64,000 nt of DNA from Limnohabitans sp. Hippo3 (GTDB lineage: Bacteria > Pseudomonadota > Gammaproteobacteria > Burkholderiales > Burkholderiaceae_C), in the NCBI RefSeq assembly GCF_003063665.1, contig NZ_NESF01000001.1:186001-250000 (forward strand), given 5' to 3'. Shown in pieces: positions 33,419 through 43,158 of the stretch. The first letter of the stretch is position 1; every line of letters begins with the position of its first letter. A program made the position numbers and the translations under genes. The notes under the pieces are model-generated. The model did not search any database. It was not told the DNA's origin and worked only from the letters and a program-made list of their open reading frames with translations.

Positions 33419-34750
33419 ATGCCAGCCAACCTCACACAACAACTGAGCCGTGAACAGCAAATCGCCGCCCTCGAAAAAGACTGGGCCACCAATCCACGTT
33501 GGAAAGGTGTGAAGCGCGGTTACTCCGCAGCCGACGTCGTGCGCCTGCGCGGCAGCATGCCCATCGAGCACACCCTGGCCAAGCGCGGTGCAGAAAAGCT
33601 CTGGGAAAAAATCAACGGCGGCGCCAAGAAAGGCTACGTCAACGCCTTCGGTGCTATCTCCGCCGGTCAGGCCATGCAACAAGCCAAAGCCGGCTTGGAA
33701 GCCGTTTACCTGTCGGGCTGGCAAGTCGCTGCCGACGGCAACACGTCCGAGACCATGTACCCCGACCAGTCGCTGTACGCCTACGACTCGGTGCCCACCA
33801 TGGTGCGCCGCATCAACAACACCTTCAAGCGCGCTGACGAAATCCAGTGGAGCCGTGGCATCAACCCCGGTGACAAGGAGTTCATCGACTACTTCCTGCC
33901 CATCGTGGCCGATGCAGAAGCCGGTTTCGGTGGCGTGCTCAACGCTTTCGAGCTGATGAAGAACATGATCGCCTCGGGCGCAGCGGGTGTGCACTTTGAA
34001 GACCAATTGGCGGCTGTGAAGAAATGCGGCCACATGGGTGGCAAGGTGCTGGTGCCCACTCAAGAAGCTTGCGAAAAATTGATCTCTGCACGCTTTGCCG
34101 CCGACGTCATGGGCGTGTCCACCATTGTGCTGGCCCGCACCGACGCTGAAGCCGCGAACCTGATCACCTCCGATCACGACGCCAACGACAAGCCGTTCCT
34201 GACTGGCGAGCGCACACAAGAAGGCTTCTACCGCGTGAAAAATGGTCTGGAGCAAGCCATCAGCCGCGGCGTGGCTTACGCCCCTTATGCCGACCTGGTC
34301 TGGTGTGAAACTGGCGTGCCTGACATCGGCTTTGCCCGTGAATTTGCCCAAGCCGTGCACGCCGCCTGCCCCGGCAAGCTGCTGTCCTACAACTGCTCGC
34401 CATCGTTCAACTGGAAGAAAAACCTCAACGACAAGCAGATCGCATCCTTCCAGGACGACCTGTCGGCTTTGGGTTACAAGTACCAGTTCATCACACTGGC
34501 AGGTATCCACATCAACTGGTTCAACACCTTCCAGTTTGCCCACGCTTACGCCCGCGGCGAAGGCATGAAGCACTACACCGAGATGGTGCAAGAGCCCGAA
34601 TTCGCAGCCCGCGACAAGGGTTACACCTTCGTGTCGCACCAGCAAGAAGTCGGCGCAGGCTACTTCGACGACGTGACCACCGTGATCCAGGGCGGCTCGT
34701 CTTCTGTGAAAGCCCTCACAGGTTCGACCGAAGAAGAGCAGTTCCACTGA
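33419..34750 (+). CDS. aceA: Isocitrate lyase
   Basis: A 443-residue glyoxylate-shunt enzyme splitting isocitrate into glyoxylate and succinate, allowing growth on acetate or fatty acids. The catalytic signature [10 protein letters not shown] is at about residue 200, with the substrate-binding segments [20 protein letters not shown] and [13 protein letters not shown]. An ACAGGAG ribosome-binding site precedes the ATG by eight bases. Malate synthase is not in the window. The upstream region is unusually AT-rich and carries several palindromes, so regulated expression is likely. Confidence 0.97.
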   Translation: MPANLTQQLSREQQIAALEKDWATNPRWKGVKRGYSAADVVRLRGSMPIEHTLAKRGAEKLWEKINGGAKKGYVNAFGAISAGQAMQQAKAGLEAVYLSGWQVAADGNTSETMYPDQSLYAYDSVPTMVRRINNTFKRADEIQWSRGINPGDKEFIDYFLPIVADAEAGFGGVLNAFELMKNMIASGAAGVHFEDQLAAVKKCGHMGGKVLVPTQEACEKLISARFAADVMGVSTIVLARTDAEAANLITSDHDANDKPFLTGERTQEGFYRVKNGLEQAISRGVAYAPYADLVWCETGVPDIGFAREFAQAVHAACPGKLLSYNCSPSFNWKKNLNDKQIASFQDDLSALGYKYQFITLAGIHINWFNTFQFAHAYARGEGMKHYTEMVQEPEFAARDKGYTFVSHQQEVGAGYFDDVTTVIQGGSSSVKALTGSTEEEQFH

Positions 34751-34816
34751 TCGACTGCGGGTATCTGAAGGCGAGGGCGGCGTAAAATCCCCCCTCAGCG
34801 TTTAGACACATCCTCC

Positions 34817-34842
34817 AAGCGCGGCCTGTGCCGCGCTTTTTT
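34817..34842 (+). terminator. Terminator hairpin between aceA and thrS
   Basis: Nine-base stem AAGCGCGGC/GCCGCGCTT, loop CTGT, then a T run. It ends only 12 bases before the thrS ATG and follows a TAAAAT box (34783-34788). It may end aceA transcripts, act as an attenuator of thrS, or both. Confidence 0.75.
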
Positions 34843-34854
34843 ACTTGTAGACAC

Positions 34855-36774
34855 ATGGTTCAGATCACTCTCCCCGACGGTTCATTGCGCGAATTCCCCG
34901 CTCCGGTCACCGTGGCCGAAGTCGCCGCCTCCATTGGCGCTGGCTTGGCCAAGGCGGCTTTGGGTGGCAAGGTCAACGGGCAACTGGTGGACACTAGCTT
35001 CAGCATGTCGACCAACGCCAACCTGGCCATCGTGACCGCCAAGGACCCTGAGGGTCTGGAGTTGATCCGCCACTCAACGGCCCACTTGCTGGCCTATGCC
35101 GTCAAGGACTTGTTCCCTGAAGCACAAGTCACCATCGGTCCGGTCATCGACAACGGTTTTTATTACGACTTTTCCTACAGCCGCCCCTTCACGCCGGAAG
35201 ATCTGGTGGCCATTGAAAAACGCATGACCGAACTGGCCAACAAGGATGAGCCAGTGGTGCGCCGGGTGTTGCCGCGTGACGAGGCGGTGGCCTATTTCAA
35301 GGGTTTGGGCGAGTATTACAAGGCCGAGATCATTGCCAGCATCCCGGCCGATCAAGAGGTCAGCCTGTACCGCGAAGGCAATTTTGAAGACCTGTGCCGG
35401 GGCCCCCACGTGCCCAGCACGGGCAAACTCAAGCACTTCAAACTCATGAAAGTGGCGGGCGCCTACTGGCGTGGCGACAGCAAGAACGAGATGCTGCAGC
35501 GCGTCTACGGCACGGCCTGGGCCAGCAAGGAAGACCTGCAGCAGTACCTGGTGCGCCTGGAAGAAGCCGAAAAACGCGATCACCGCAAGCTCGGACGCGA
35601 GCTGGACCTGTTCCACATCGACGAGCATGCCCCGGGGCTGGTGTTCTGGCACCCCAAAGGCTGGACCGTTTGGCAAACCATCGAGCAGTACATGCGACAG
35701 GTGTACCGCGACAACGGCTACCAGGAAGTCAAAGGCCCGCAGATCATCGACAAGAGCCTGTGGGAGAAGACCGGCCACTGGGACAAGTACCGCGACAACA
35801 TGTTCACGACCGAGTCGGAAAAGCGCGACTATGCGCTCAAGCCGATGAACTGTCCGGGCCATATCCTGATCTTCAAGCAGGGCATCAAGAGCTACCGCGA
35901 CCTGCCGCTGCGCTACGGCGAATTCGGCCAGTGCCACCGCAACGAGCCTTCGGGTGGCCTGCACGGCATCATGCGCGTGCGTGGCTTCACGCAGGACGAT
36001 GGCCACATCTTCTGCACCGAAGACCAGATCCTGCCCGAGTGCGACACCTTTACCAAAGTGCTCAAGAAGGTCTATGCCGACTTTGGCTTCACCGACATCC
36101 TCTACAAGGTCTCGACCCGCCCGGCCGCCCGCATTGGCTCCGACGAGTTGTGGGACAAGGCTGAAAAAGCCCTGATGGACAGCTTGCGAGCTTCGGGTTG
36201 CGAGTTTGTGATCTCGGAGGGCGATGGTGCTTTCTATGGCCCCAAGATCGAATACACCTTGAAAGACGCCATTGGCCGCGAATGGCAGTGCGGCACCATC
36301 CAGGTGGACTTCAACCTGTCCGAGCGTCTGGACGCCGAATACACCGCCGAAGACGGCAGCCGCCAACGCCCTGTGATCCTGCACCGCGCCATCGTGGGCA
36401 GCATGGAGCGTTTCATCGGTATTCTGGTCGAGCAGCACGCCGGGGCTCTGCCCACCTGGCTCTCGCCCCTGCAGGTGTCTGTGTTGAACATCACCGACGC
36501 ACAGGCTGATTACTGTCGTGAAATCGCTGCAAAACTGCAAAAATCAGTGTCAAATCAAGGCCTTAGGGTCGATCTGGACCTGCGTAACGAGAAAATCACG
36601 TATAAAATACGCGAGCATTCGTTGCAAAAGCTGCCTTACATCCTTGTCGCTGGCGACAAAGAGAAGGCAGCAGGTACCGTCGCAGTGCGCGCCCGAGGCA
36701 ACAAAGACCTCGGTGTGATGTCGATCGATGCGTTCATTGAACTCGTTGCTGCCGACATTGCTTCTAAAGCCTGA
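34855..36774 (+). CDS. thrS: Threonyl-tRNA synthetase
   Basis: A 639-residue class II aminoacyl-tRNA synthetase charging tRNA-Thr. It has the TGS domain (1-60, [14 protein letters not shown]), the editing domain with [10 protein letters not shown] (about 73), the catalytic core with MNCPGH and [14 protein letters not shown], and the anticodon-binding C-terminus. The ATG at 34855 gives the family start; the frame is open from GTG 34828, which lies within the terminator stem. No clear ribosome-binding site precedes the ATG. It heads thrS-infC-rpmI-rplT-pheS-pheT-ihfA. Confidence 0.97.
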   Translation: MVQITLPDGSLREFPAPVTVAEVAASIGAGLAKAALGGKVNGQLVDTSFSMSTNANLAIVTAKDPEGLELIRHSTAHLLAYAVKDLFPEAQVTIGPVIDNGFYYDFSYSRPFTPEDLVAIEKRMTELANKDEPVVRRVLPRDEAVAYFKGLGEYYKAEIIASIPADQEVSLYREGNFEDLCRGPHVPSTGKLKHFKLMKVAGAYWRGDSKNEMLQRVYGTAWASKEDLQQYLVRLEEAEKRDHRKLGRELDLFHIDEHAPGLVFWHPKGWTVWQTIEQYMRQVYRDNGYQEVKGPQIIDKSLWEKTGHWDKYRDNMFTTESEKRDYALKPMNCPGHILIFKQGIKSYRDLPLRYGEFGQCHRNEPSGGLHGIMRVRGFTQDDGHIFCTEDQILPECDTFTKVLKKVYADFGFTDILYKVSTRPAARIGSDELWDKAEKALMDSLRASGCEFVISEGDGAFYGPKIEYTLKDAIGREWQCGTIQVDFNLSERLDAEYTAEDGSRQRPVILHRAIVGSMERFIGILVEQHAGALPTWLSPLQVSVLNITDAQADYCREIAAKLQKSVSNQGLRVDLDLRNEKITYKIREHSLQKLPYILVAGDKEKAAGTVAVRARGNKDLGVMSIDAFIELVAADIASKA

Positions 36775-36847
36775 AGGTGAGTTTCGCCACATGCTTTGGC
36801 CCGTGGGCACAAAGATGGATGCGCTGCATGTCGCAGTTTTGTTCCGT

Positions 36848-36853
36848 AAAGGA
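36848..36853 (+). promoter_or_regulatory. Ribosome-binding site deciding the infC AUC start
   Basis: AAAGGA seven bases before ATC at 36861. It fixes a non-AUG/GUG/UUG start codon for IF3. Confidence 0.7.
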
Positions 36854-36860
36854 TTGAGTC

Positions 36861-37460
36861 ATCGCTACCGAATTTCGTGATCGTCGCCACCGCGAAGAAC
36901 GTAAACACCGTTTGAACCGTGAAATCATGGCCCCCGAGGTCCGTGTGTCTGGCCCTGACAATGAGCCCATGGGTATCTTGTCGTTGGCCGAGGCCCTGCG
37001 CCTGGCTGGAGAAATGGATGTGGACTTGGTTGAAATTGCCGCCACAGCCACCCCTCCGGTTTGCCGTTTGATGGACTACGGCAAGTTCAAGTACCAAGAG
37101 CAAAAGCGTGCGGCGGAAGCCAAAGCCAAGCAAACGGTCATTGACATCAAGGAAGTCAAGTTCCGCCCCGGTACAGACGATGGTGACTACAACATCAAAA
37201 TGCGCAACATCCGCCGCTTTTTGGCCGATGGCGACAAATGCAAGATTACCCTGCGTTTCCGGGGCCGCGAGATCACCCACCAAGAGTTGGGGATGGCCTT
37301 GCTGAACCGGATTCGTGACGAATTGGCCGATTCCATTATCGTCGAGCAATTTCCCAAGCTGGAAGGCCGTCAGATGATCATGATGATCGCGCCAGGGCGG
37401 AAAAAACCTGCTGGTGGCGGCAAAGCTGCAGACGCGTCTGCACCTGCTGAACCGGCTTGA
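36861..37460 (+). CDS. infC: Translation initiation factor IF-3
   Basis: A 199-residue IF3, which checks the start codon-initiator tRNA pairing on the 30S subunit. The reading begins at ATC ([20 protein letters not shown]), whose N-terminus matches the family, behind AAAGGA. The ATG at 36927 would remove the first 22 residues. Rare start codons such as AUU/AUC are a known autoregulatory device, since IF3 rejects them. The N-domain contains [20 protein letters not shown] and the C-domain [18 protein letters not shown]. It has an Ala/Pro/Gly tail. Confidence 0.95.
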   Translation: MATEFRDRRHREERKHRLNREIMAPEVRVSGPDNEPMGILSLAEALRLAGEMDVDLVEIAATATPPVCRLMDYGKFKYQEQKRAAEAKAKQTVIDIKEVKFRPGTDDGDYNIKMRNIRRFLADGDKCKITLRFRGREITHQELGMALLNRIRDELADSIIVEQFPKLEGRQMIMMIAPGRKKPAGGGKAADASAPAEPA

Positions 37461-37495
37461 TGAAGAATTTGACCGGCTTTCGGGCCGGTTGAATC

Positions 37496-37522
37496 AAAAG
37501 CTGCCTTTGGGTGGCTTTTGTT
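37496..37522 (+). terminator. Terminator-like hairpin between infC and rpmI
   Basis: Ten-base stem AAAAGCTGCC/GGTGGCTTTT with two G-U pairs and loop TTTG, followed by a short T-rich stretch. Another hairpin (ACCGGC/GCCGGT, about 37472-37489) precedes it. Probably partial termination or ribosomal-protein feedback before rpmI. Confidence 0.5.
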
Positions 37523-37596
37523 AAAAGTGGCTCGGGGCCAACAAGGCTGCAAAGATTTTGCAGACGCCTCACGAGCACAATTAAAGGAGCATTGAC

Positions 37597-37800
37597 ATGC
37601 CCAAGATGAAGACCAAAAGCAGTGCTAAAAAGCGCTTCCGTGTTCGTCCCGGTGGAACCGTTAAACGCGGCCAAGCCTTCAAACGTCACATCCTGACCAA
37701 GAAGACCACCAAAAACAAGCGTCACCTTCGCGGTGCAGTCGCTGTGCATGAGACCAATATGGGTCACATCGCTCAGATGCTGCCTATGGCTGGCCTGTAA
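37597..37800 (+). CDS. rpmI: 50S ribosomal protein L35
   Basis: A 67-residue very basic ribosomal protein of the large subunit. The N-terminus [16 protein letters not shown] is diagnostic. AAAGGAG stands eight bases upstream. It lies between infC and rplT as in most bacteria, where L20 is known to repress the operon; the two hairpins upstream may be part of such control. Confidence 0.97.
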   Translation: MPKMKTKSSAKKRFRVRPGGTVKRGQAFKRHILTKKTTKNKRHLRGAVAVHETNMGHIAQMLPMAGL

Positions 37801-37825
37801 TCACTGACGAACAAGGAGAAAAACT

Positions 37826-38188
37826 ATGCCTCGCGTTAAACGTGGTGTAACGGCACGCGCCCGTCACAAGAAAGTCCTGGCCCTTGCAAAAGGTTTCCGC
37901 GGTCGCCGCGGCAATGTCTTCCGCATCGCCAAACAGGCGGTGATGAAGGCTGGCCAATACGCCTACCGTGACCGCCGCACCAAAAAGCGTGTGTTCCGTC
38001 AGTTGTGGATTGCCCGTATCAACGCCGCTGCGCGTGAATGCGGTCTGACCTACAGCCAGTTCGCCAACGGCCTGAAGAAGGCTGCCATCGAAATCGACCG
38101 TAAGATGTTGGCGGACATCGCCGTGCACGACAAGGCCGCTTTTGCTGGCATCGTGAACCAAGTCAAAGCCAAACTGGCCGCAGCTTGA
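37826..38188 (+). CDS. rplT: 50S ribosomal protein L20
   Basis: A 120-residue large-subunit assembly protein binding 23S r[21 protein letters not shown] and [19 protein letters not shown] are diagnostic. AAGGAG precedes the ATG by eight bases. In other bacteria it acts as translational repressor of rpmI-rplT. Its stop is followed by a 123-base region with two hairpins and a Phe-rich small frame before pheS. Confidence 0.97.
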   Translation: MPRVKRGVTARARHKKVLALAKGFRGRRGNVFRIAKQAVMKAGQYAYRDRRTKKRVFRQLWIARINAAARECGLTYSQFANGLKKAAIEIDRKMLADIAVHDKAAFAGIVNQVKAKLAAA

Positions 38189-38192
38189 GTCC

Positions 38193-38315
38193 ATGAGTGA
38201 CACGGACCTTCGGGTCTGTGCCACGCACTCGATCAAAGGGATTGAGGCTCGCAACAGCTTCAGTCCCTTTTTTATTCCCCCATTCAACGATCTTCCACCG
38301 ATCCCCACACCATGA
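38193..38315 (+). CDS. Possible Phe-rich leader peptide upstream of pheS
   Basis: A 40-codon frame begins four bases after rplT and ends in a TGA overlapping the pheS ATG. It encodes four Phe within nine residues (FSPFFIPPF), placed at the 3' arm and T run of the hairpin at 38235-38273. E. coli has a Phe-rich leader (pheM) at this same position controlling pheST. Here there is no clear ribosome-binding site, and the Phe codons lie later relative to the terminator than in classical attenuators. It may be fortuitous. Confidence 0.35.
   Translation: MSDTDLRVCATHSIKGIEARNSFSPFFIPPFNDLPPIPTP
38201..38220 (+). promoter_or_regulatory. UUCG-tetraloop hairpin in the pheS leader
   Basis: CACGGACC-TTCG-GGTCTGTG, eight pairs with one G-U and a very stable tetraloop, 13 bases after the rplT stop. 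Probably an RNA-stabilising or attenuation element. Confidence 0.55.
38235..38273 (+). terminator. Terminator/attenuator before pheS
   Basis: Fifteen-base stem (AAAGGGATTGAGGCT with AGCTTCAGTCCCTTT, two G-U pairs), six-base loop, then TTT. Lies 39 bases before pheS. It either ends the infC-rplT transcript partially or attenuates pheST. Confidence 0.75.
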
Positions 38316-39370
38316 ACGAGCTGGACACCCTGGTCGAATCCGCACGCCAGAGTTTTGCGCAGGCACTGACACCTGCCGACCTCGAAAACGCCAAGGCCCT
38401 GTTTCTGGGCAAAGCCGGTCGCATCACCGAGCTGATGAAGGGCATGGCCGCTTTGAGCGTGGAAGACAAGAAAACCCGGGGTGCCGCCATCAACCTCGCC
38501 AAGCAGGCGATCGAGGCCGCCCTGAACGACCGACGTCAGGCGCTGGCGGACGCCGAGCTGCAGGCCCAGCTCAAGGCCGAGGCGCTGGACGTGACCTTGC
38601 CTGGCCGCAGCGCCAATGTGGGCGGCCTGCACCCTGTTTCGCTCACGCTTGAACGTGTGGAGCAGATCTTTGGCTCCATGGGTTTTGAAGTGGCCCAAGG
38701 CCCCGAGATCGAGACCGACTGGTTCAACTTCACCGCGCTCAACACGCCCGAGGACCATCCGGCCCGGTCCATGCACGACACTTTCTATGTCGAAGGCGGC
38801 CACCTGCTGCGCACGCACACCAGCCCCATGCAGATCCGTCACGCGGTGCAGCACGTCAAGCGTTACCGTCACTTGCTTGATGCGGGTCACGCTACCGAAG
38901 GGGCTTCGGCATCCATGCCCGAGATCCGCGTCATCGCGCCGGGCCGCACCTACCGCGTGGACAGCGACGCCACCCACTCGCCCATGTTCCACCAGTGCGA
39001 AGGCCTGTGGATTGGCGAGAACGTGAGCTTCAAAGACCTGAAAGTCGTGGTCACCGATTTCTGCCGCACCTTTTTCGAAAGCGACGATCTGGTGCTGCGT
39101 TTCCGCCCCAGCTTCTTCCCTTTCACCGAGCCCAGCGCCGAGATCGACATCCAGTTCCAGAGCGGCCCGCTCGCCGGGCGCTGGCTCGAAGTGGGTGGTT
39201 CTGGCCAGGTGCACCCGAACGTGGTGCGCAACATGGGCCTGGACCCCGAGCGTTTCATCGGCTTCGCCTTTGGCATGGGCATGGACCGCTTCACCATGCT
39301 GCGCTATGGCGTGAACGACCTGCGCCTGTTCTTTGACGGCGATGTGCGCTTCCTGAGCCAGTTCCAGTAA
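38312..39370 (+). CDS. pheS: Phenylalanyl-tRNA synthetase alpha subunit
   Basis: A 352-residue catalytic subunit of the alpha2-beta2 synthetase. It has an N-terminal coiled coil (about 1-85) and a class II core with [49 protein letters not shown] and [18 protein letters not shown]. It follows rplT after a hairpin-bearing leader and precedes pheT by 21 bases. Confidence 0.97.
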   Translation: MNELDTLVESARQSFAQALTPADLENAKALFLGKAGRITELMKGMAALSVEDKKTRGAAINLAKQAIEAALNDRRQALADAELQAQLKAEALDVTLPGRSANVGGLHPVSLTLERVEQIFGSMGFEVAQGPEIETDWFNFTALNTPEDHPARSMHDTFYVEGGHLLRTHTSPMQIRHAVQHVKRYRHLLDAGHATEGASASMPEIRVIAPGRTYRVDSDATHSPMFHQCEGLWIGENVSFKDLKVVVTDFCRTFFESDDLVLRFRPSFFPFTEPSAEIDIQFQSGPLAGRWLEVGGSGQVHPNVVRNMGLDPERFIGFAFGMGMDRFTMLRYGVNDLRLFFDGDVRFLSQFQ

Positions 39371-39391
39371 TTCCAAGCCGAGACCCGAGAC

Positions 39392-41821
39392 ATGCAATTT
39401 CCCGAATCCTGGTTGCGCGAATTCTGCAACCCGTCCCTGACGACCCAGCAACTGGCCGACACCCTGACCATGGCCGGCCTCGAAGTGGAGGAGCTCGAGC
39501 CTGTTGCTCCACCTTTCACGAAGATCGTGGTCGGTGAAATCAAGGAAGCCGTCCAGCACCCCAATGCCGACCGCCTGCGCGTGTGTCAGGTGGACGTGGG
39601 GCAGGGCAGTTTGCTCAACATCGTCTGCGGCGCGCCCAATGCCCGCGTGGGCATCCGTGTGCCCTGCGCCCTGGTGGGGGCCGAGTTGCCCCCAGGTGAA
39701 GACGGCAAGCCTTTCGTCATCAAGGTCGGCAAGCTGCGCGGCGTGGAAAGCCAGGGCATGCTGTGCTCGGCCAAAGAGCTGCAGATTGCCGACGACCATG
39801 GCGGCCTGTTGGAGTTGCCCGCAGACGCGCCTCTGGGTCAGGACATCCGCCAGTATTTGAATCTGGACGACACCTTGATGACGCTCAAGCTCACGCCGAA
39901 TCTGGCGCATTGCCTGAGTGTCTACGGCATCGCCCGAGAAGTGTCGGCCTTGACTGGCGCACCGCTCAAGGCCCCGACTTTTCCGGCTGTGGCCACGCAA
40001 ATCAGCGACAAACTGGCTGTGCAGGTGCAGGCCCCCGACCTGTGCGGCCGCTTCAGCGGTCGGGTGGTGAAGGGGGTGAACACCCAGGCCCAGACGCCGC
40101 CATGGATGGTGGACCGCCTGGCCCGTTGCGGCCAGCGCAGTGTGAGCCCGCTGGTGGACATCTCCAACTACGTGATGTTCGAGTTCGGTCGCCCTTCGCA
40201 CATTTTTGACCTCGACAAGATCCACGGCGGCCTGCAGGTGCGCTGGGGCCAAGCGGGTGAATCGCTCAAGCTGCTGAACGGCAACACCGTGACGGTGGAC
40301 GACAAGGTGGGTGTGATCGCCGACGACAGCCAGGTCGAGTCGCTCGCGGGCATCATGGGTGGCGACGCCACGGCCGTGTCGGATGACACGCAAAACATCT
40401 ACATCGAAGCCGCTTTCTGGTGGCCGACCGCCATCGCGGGTCGTTCGCGCCGCTACAACTTCTCGACCGATGCCGGTCACCGCTTTGAGCGTGGCGTGGA
40501 CCCGCAACTGACGGTGGAGCACATCGAGCGCATCACCCAGCTGGTGCTGAACATCTGCGGCACGCCAGAAACAAAGGTCGGCCCCATCGACGACCAGACC
40601 CTGAACATTCCGGCGATCCAGCCCGTCACCCTGCGCGTGGCCCGTGCGGTCAAAGTCATCGGCATGCCGCTCACGCAAAAGCAATGCGCCGACGCGCTGC
40701 GCGGTTTGGGTTTGCAAGTCACAGAAGGCGAGGGCATGGTCACCGTGACGCCCCCGAGCTTCCGCTTTGACCTGCAGATCGAAGAAGACCTGATCGAGGA
40801 AGTGGCCCGCATGGTGGGCTACAACAACCTGCCCACAAACCCGCCGCTGGCCCCCATCACCGCCAAAGTGCGCCCAGAGACCGAGCGCAGCCCGTCCGCC
40901 GTGCGACGCGCCATTGCGGCACTGGGTTACCAGGAAACCATCAACTACAGCTTTGTCGAAGAAGCCTGGGAACGCGACTTGGCGGGCAACACCCAGCCAA
41001 TCCGGCTGCTCAACCCGATCGCCAGTCAGATGAGCGTGATGCGCTCCAGCCTGATCGGCTCGCTTTTGCAGGTGGTCAAGTTCAACGCCGACCGCAAGGC
41101 CGACCGCGTGCGCGTGTTCGAGCTGGGCCGCGTGTTCCTGCGCAACGCCGCGGTGCAAAGCACCGACACCACGGTGGAGGGCTTTGACCAACCCATGCGC
41201 GTGGCGGGCATGGCCTGGGGCCCTGTGGAGCCCCTGAGCTGGCAGGGCAAGGCCCGTAACGTTGATTTTTACGACGTGAAGGCCGATGTGGAAAAGCTGC
41301 TGGTCCCGCGCAAAGCGACTTTTGCAGCCGCTGAGCACCCCGCGCTGCACCCCGGGCGCTCGGCCCAGGTGCTGGTGGACGGCTTGGTGATTGGCCATGT
41401 GGGCGAGTTGCACCCCCGTTGGCGTCAGGCCTGGGAGCTGTCCAGTGCGCCCGTGGTGTTCGAGCTGTCGCTCGACGCCGTGACGGCCCGCGTGGTGCCT
41501 GTGGCCCATGCGGTGGCCAAGCACCAGTCGGTGGAGCGCGACCTCGCGGTCATCGTGAACGAGCAGGTCACCCACGGCCAATTGATGGCGGCCATTCATG
41601 CGGCACCCACCCAAGGTTTGCTGCGCGATGCGGTGCTGTTTGACATTTACCGCCCCAAAGCCGAGTCCGTTGGCCCATTGGCCGCTGGTGAAAAGAGCCT
41701 GGCGGTACGCCTGACCTTGCACAGCGACGAGGCAACCCTGACCGATGAACAGATCGACGCGGCCATGACGGCGGTGATTGACCAGCTTGCGCGGCAGGTG
41801 TCGGGTCGTTTGCGGGCTTGA
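39392..41821 (+). CDS. pheT: Phenylalanyl-tRNA synthetase beta subunit
   Basis: An 809-residue beta subunit carrying tRNA-binding and editing functions. Domains in order are the OB-fold EMAP-like module (about 40-150), the B3/B4 editing domain (GRVVKGVNTQAQTPPWM, PLVDISNYVMFEFGRP), the B5 DNA-binding-like domain, a catalytic-core-like domain and a C-terminal ferredoxin-fold anticodon-binding domain (HQSVERDLAVIV). The length is typical. A 1312-codon open frame on the opposite strand is a G+C-driven shadow. Confidence 0.97.
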   Translation: MQFPESWLREFCNPSLTTQQLADTLTMAGLEVEELEPVAPPFTKIVVGEIKEAVQHPNADRLRVCQVDVGQGSLLNIVCGAPNARVGIRVPCALVGAELPPGEDGKPFVIKVGKLRGVESQGMLCSAKELQIADDHGGLLELPADAPLGQDIRQYLNLDDTLMTLKLTPNLAHCLSVYGIAREVSALTGAPLKAPTFPAVATQISDKLAVQVQAPDLCGRFSGRVVKGVNTQAQTPPWMVDRLARCGQRSVSPLVDISNYVMFEFGRPSHIFDLDKIHGGLQVRWGQAGESLKLLNGNTVTVDDKVGVIADDSQVESLAGIMGGDATAVSDDTQNIYIEAAFWWPTAIAGRSRRYNFSTDAGHRFERGVDPQLTVEHIERITQLVLNICGTPETKVGPIDDQTLNIPAIQPVTLRVARAVKVIGMPLTQKQCADALRGLGLQVTEGEGMVTVTPPSFRFDLQIEEDLIEEVARMVGYNNLPTNPPLAPITAKVRPETERSPSAVRRAIAALGYQETINYSFVEEAWERDLAGNTQPIRLLNPIASQMSVMRSSLIGSLLQVVKFNADRKADRVRVFELGRVFLRNAAVQSTDTTVEGFDQPMRVAGMAWGPVEPLSWQGKARNVDFYDVKADVEKLLVPRKATFAAAEHPALHPGRSAQVLVDGLVIGHVGELHPRWRQAWELSSAPVVFELSLDAVTARVVPVAHAVAKHQSVERDLAVIVNEQVTHGQLMAAIHAAPTQGLLRDAVLFDIYRPKAESVGPLAAGEKSLAVRLTLHSDEATLTDEQIDAAMTAVIDQLARQVSGRLRA

Positions 41822-41850
41822 TGCCGTGGCTTCATTGAACGGACGCGCAC

Positions 41851-42201
41851 ATGCAAATCAGCTTTGAAACCCTGGAAACCCCGGCCCTGACCAAGGCGCA
41901 CCTGGCCGATTTGCTGTTCGAGCAGATCGGCTTGAACAAGCGCGAGTCCAAGGACATGGTCGATGCCTTCTTCGACCTGGTCGTGGACAGCCTGATCGCC
42001 GGGGACGATGTGAAGATCTCAGGCTTTGGCAACTTCCAGATCCGCACCAAGGCAGCCCGTCCGGGCCGCAACCCGCGCACCGGAGAATTGATCCCTATTG
42101 ATGCACGTCGTGTCGCGACCTTTCATGCCAGCCATAAACTCAAGGCCTTGATCCAGGGCGATGCCGTTGACGACGAAAGTATGGAGACGGTGGGCCGCTG
42201 A
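41851..42201 (+). CDS. ihfA: Integration host factor subunit alpha
   Basis: A 116-residue IHF-alpha, one half of the heterodimer that sharply bends DNA at specific sites. [20 protein letters not shown] and the arm [20 protein letters not shown] are diagnostic. The N-terminus has about ten extra residues and the C-terminus a short acidic tail. It follows pheT by 29 bases as in most proteobacteria. The MerR-family gene that often comes next is not found. Confidence 0.95.
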   Translation: MQISFETLETPALTKAHLADLLFEQIGLNKRESKDMVDAFFDLVVDSLIAGDDVKISGFGNFQIRTKAARPGRNPRTGELIPIDARRVATFHASHKLKALIQGDAVDDESMETVGR

Positions 42202-42223
42202 ATCCAACACGATTGGAGCCCCC

Positions 42224-42571
42224 ATGTTGTTCAAATTCAAATCCCAAGCCGCCAGCGACCTCATCATGCTGGAAGCCGACGCCAGAAGGCTGCTCAAAAT
42301 CATCCTGGACAAGGACCCTGTCCAAGGGATCGTGCTGGCGCAAGACCTGCCCGCGGCCATGGCTCGCCTGGAAGCGGCCGTGGCGCAAGATGAGGCCACG
42401 CGCAAACAGCGTGCAGCCCAAAACAAGCCTGAAGAAGAGACTGCCGAGCGGGCAGACGACGGCGAGGCCAAGCTGCAAGAGGCCGTCAGTCTGGCCCAGC
42501 GCGCTGCGCCCATGCTCAAGCTGCTGAAACTGAGCTCTGCTCAGGGCGCTGATGTAGTTTGGGGTGTTTGA
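42224..42571 (+). CDS. DUF1840 family protein
   Basis: A 115-residue cytoplasmic protein of the DUF1840 family, found mainly in beta-proteobacteria and of unknown function. The N-terminal segment MLFKFKSQAASDLIMLEADA is the recognisable part; a helical, acidic middle region follows (KPEEETAERADDGEAK). The ATG at 42224 is preceded by TTGGAGC. It follows ihfA by 22 bases and could be its co-transcribed partner. Confidence 0.85.
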   Translation: MLFKFKSQAASDLIMLEADARRLLKIILDKDPVQGIVLAQDLPAAMARLEAAVAQDEATRKQRAAQNKPEEETAERADDGEAKLQEAVSLAQRAAPMLKLLKLSSAQGADVVWGV

Positions 42572-42594
42572 GCGTTCCCGGTGCAGCGCTTCGC

Positions 42595-43077
42595 TCAGCG
42601 TTTGAAGACCGCGCCGCCCAATTTGTAACCCGCCTTGAGTTGTCGCTTGGCAAACCAGCCGAGATTCATCTCCAGGACATAGCGAACAGGCTTTTCAGAG
42701 CAATGCGAGTCGTCGCTTTGGGGTTTCATGTCCGCAATGTTCACAATCGTCCCGTCATCTGCCACAAAAGCGGCAGACAAGGGGATCAAGGTGTTTCGCA
42801 TCCAGAAGCATTGCGTGGCGGGCTGCTCAAAGACAAACAACATGCCTTCGTGCTGAGGCATTTCCTTGCGCCACATCAGACCGATTTGGCGCTGCTCCGG
42901 CGTTTGGGCGAGCTGCACATCCAGCACGTGCATGCCCGCTTGCAGCTGGGTTCTGGGCAGATTCAGCTGGGGCCCCTGCTGGGCCCAGCAGTTGACGGCG
43001 AGCAAGGCCAAGGCCCAAGCGCCAAGGCGATGCCATCGATGGAACGTGGGGCGGTTCAAGAGTGCAGAAATGTTCAT
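42595..43077 (-). CDS. DUF192 family secreted protein
   Basis: A 160-residue protein with a signal peptide (hydrophobic stretch LGAWALALLAVNCWAQQ, probably cleaved near WAQ) and a DUF192 domain: QTPEQRQIGLMWRKEMPQHE, MLFVF, CFWMRNTLIPLSAAFV. Family members are periplasmic or extracytoplasmic and of unknown function. The start at 43077 gives a typical signal peptide. It is convergent with DUF1840 and preceded, on the same strand, by the cold-shock gene. Confidence 0.87.
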   Translation of the reverse strand: MNISALLNRPTFHRWHRLGAWALALLAVNCWAQQGPQLNLPRTQLQAGMHVLDVQLAQTPEQRQIGLMWRKEMPQHEGMLFVFEQPATQCFWMRNTLIPLSAAFVADDGTIVNIADMKPQSDDSHCSEKPVRYVLEMNLGWFAKRQLKAGYKLGGAVFKR

Positions 43078-43158
43078 GGGTTCGGGATGCGCGGGTGAAA
43101 GCCCATAGGATAAAGGCATCCCCATGCTGTGAGGGGAGGCGCGCGCCGATTCGGGCGT

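Noticed and set aside
37784-41722. A 1312-codon open frame on the minus strand opposite rplT, pheS and pheT
   Set aside because: It is fully antisense to well-recognised genes, has the His/Gly/Gln-rich composition typical of G+C-driven shadow frames and matches no family.
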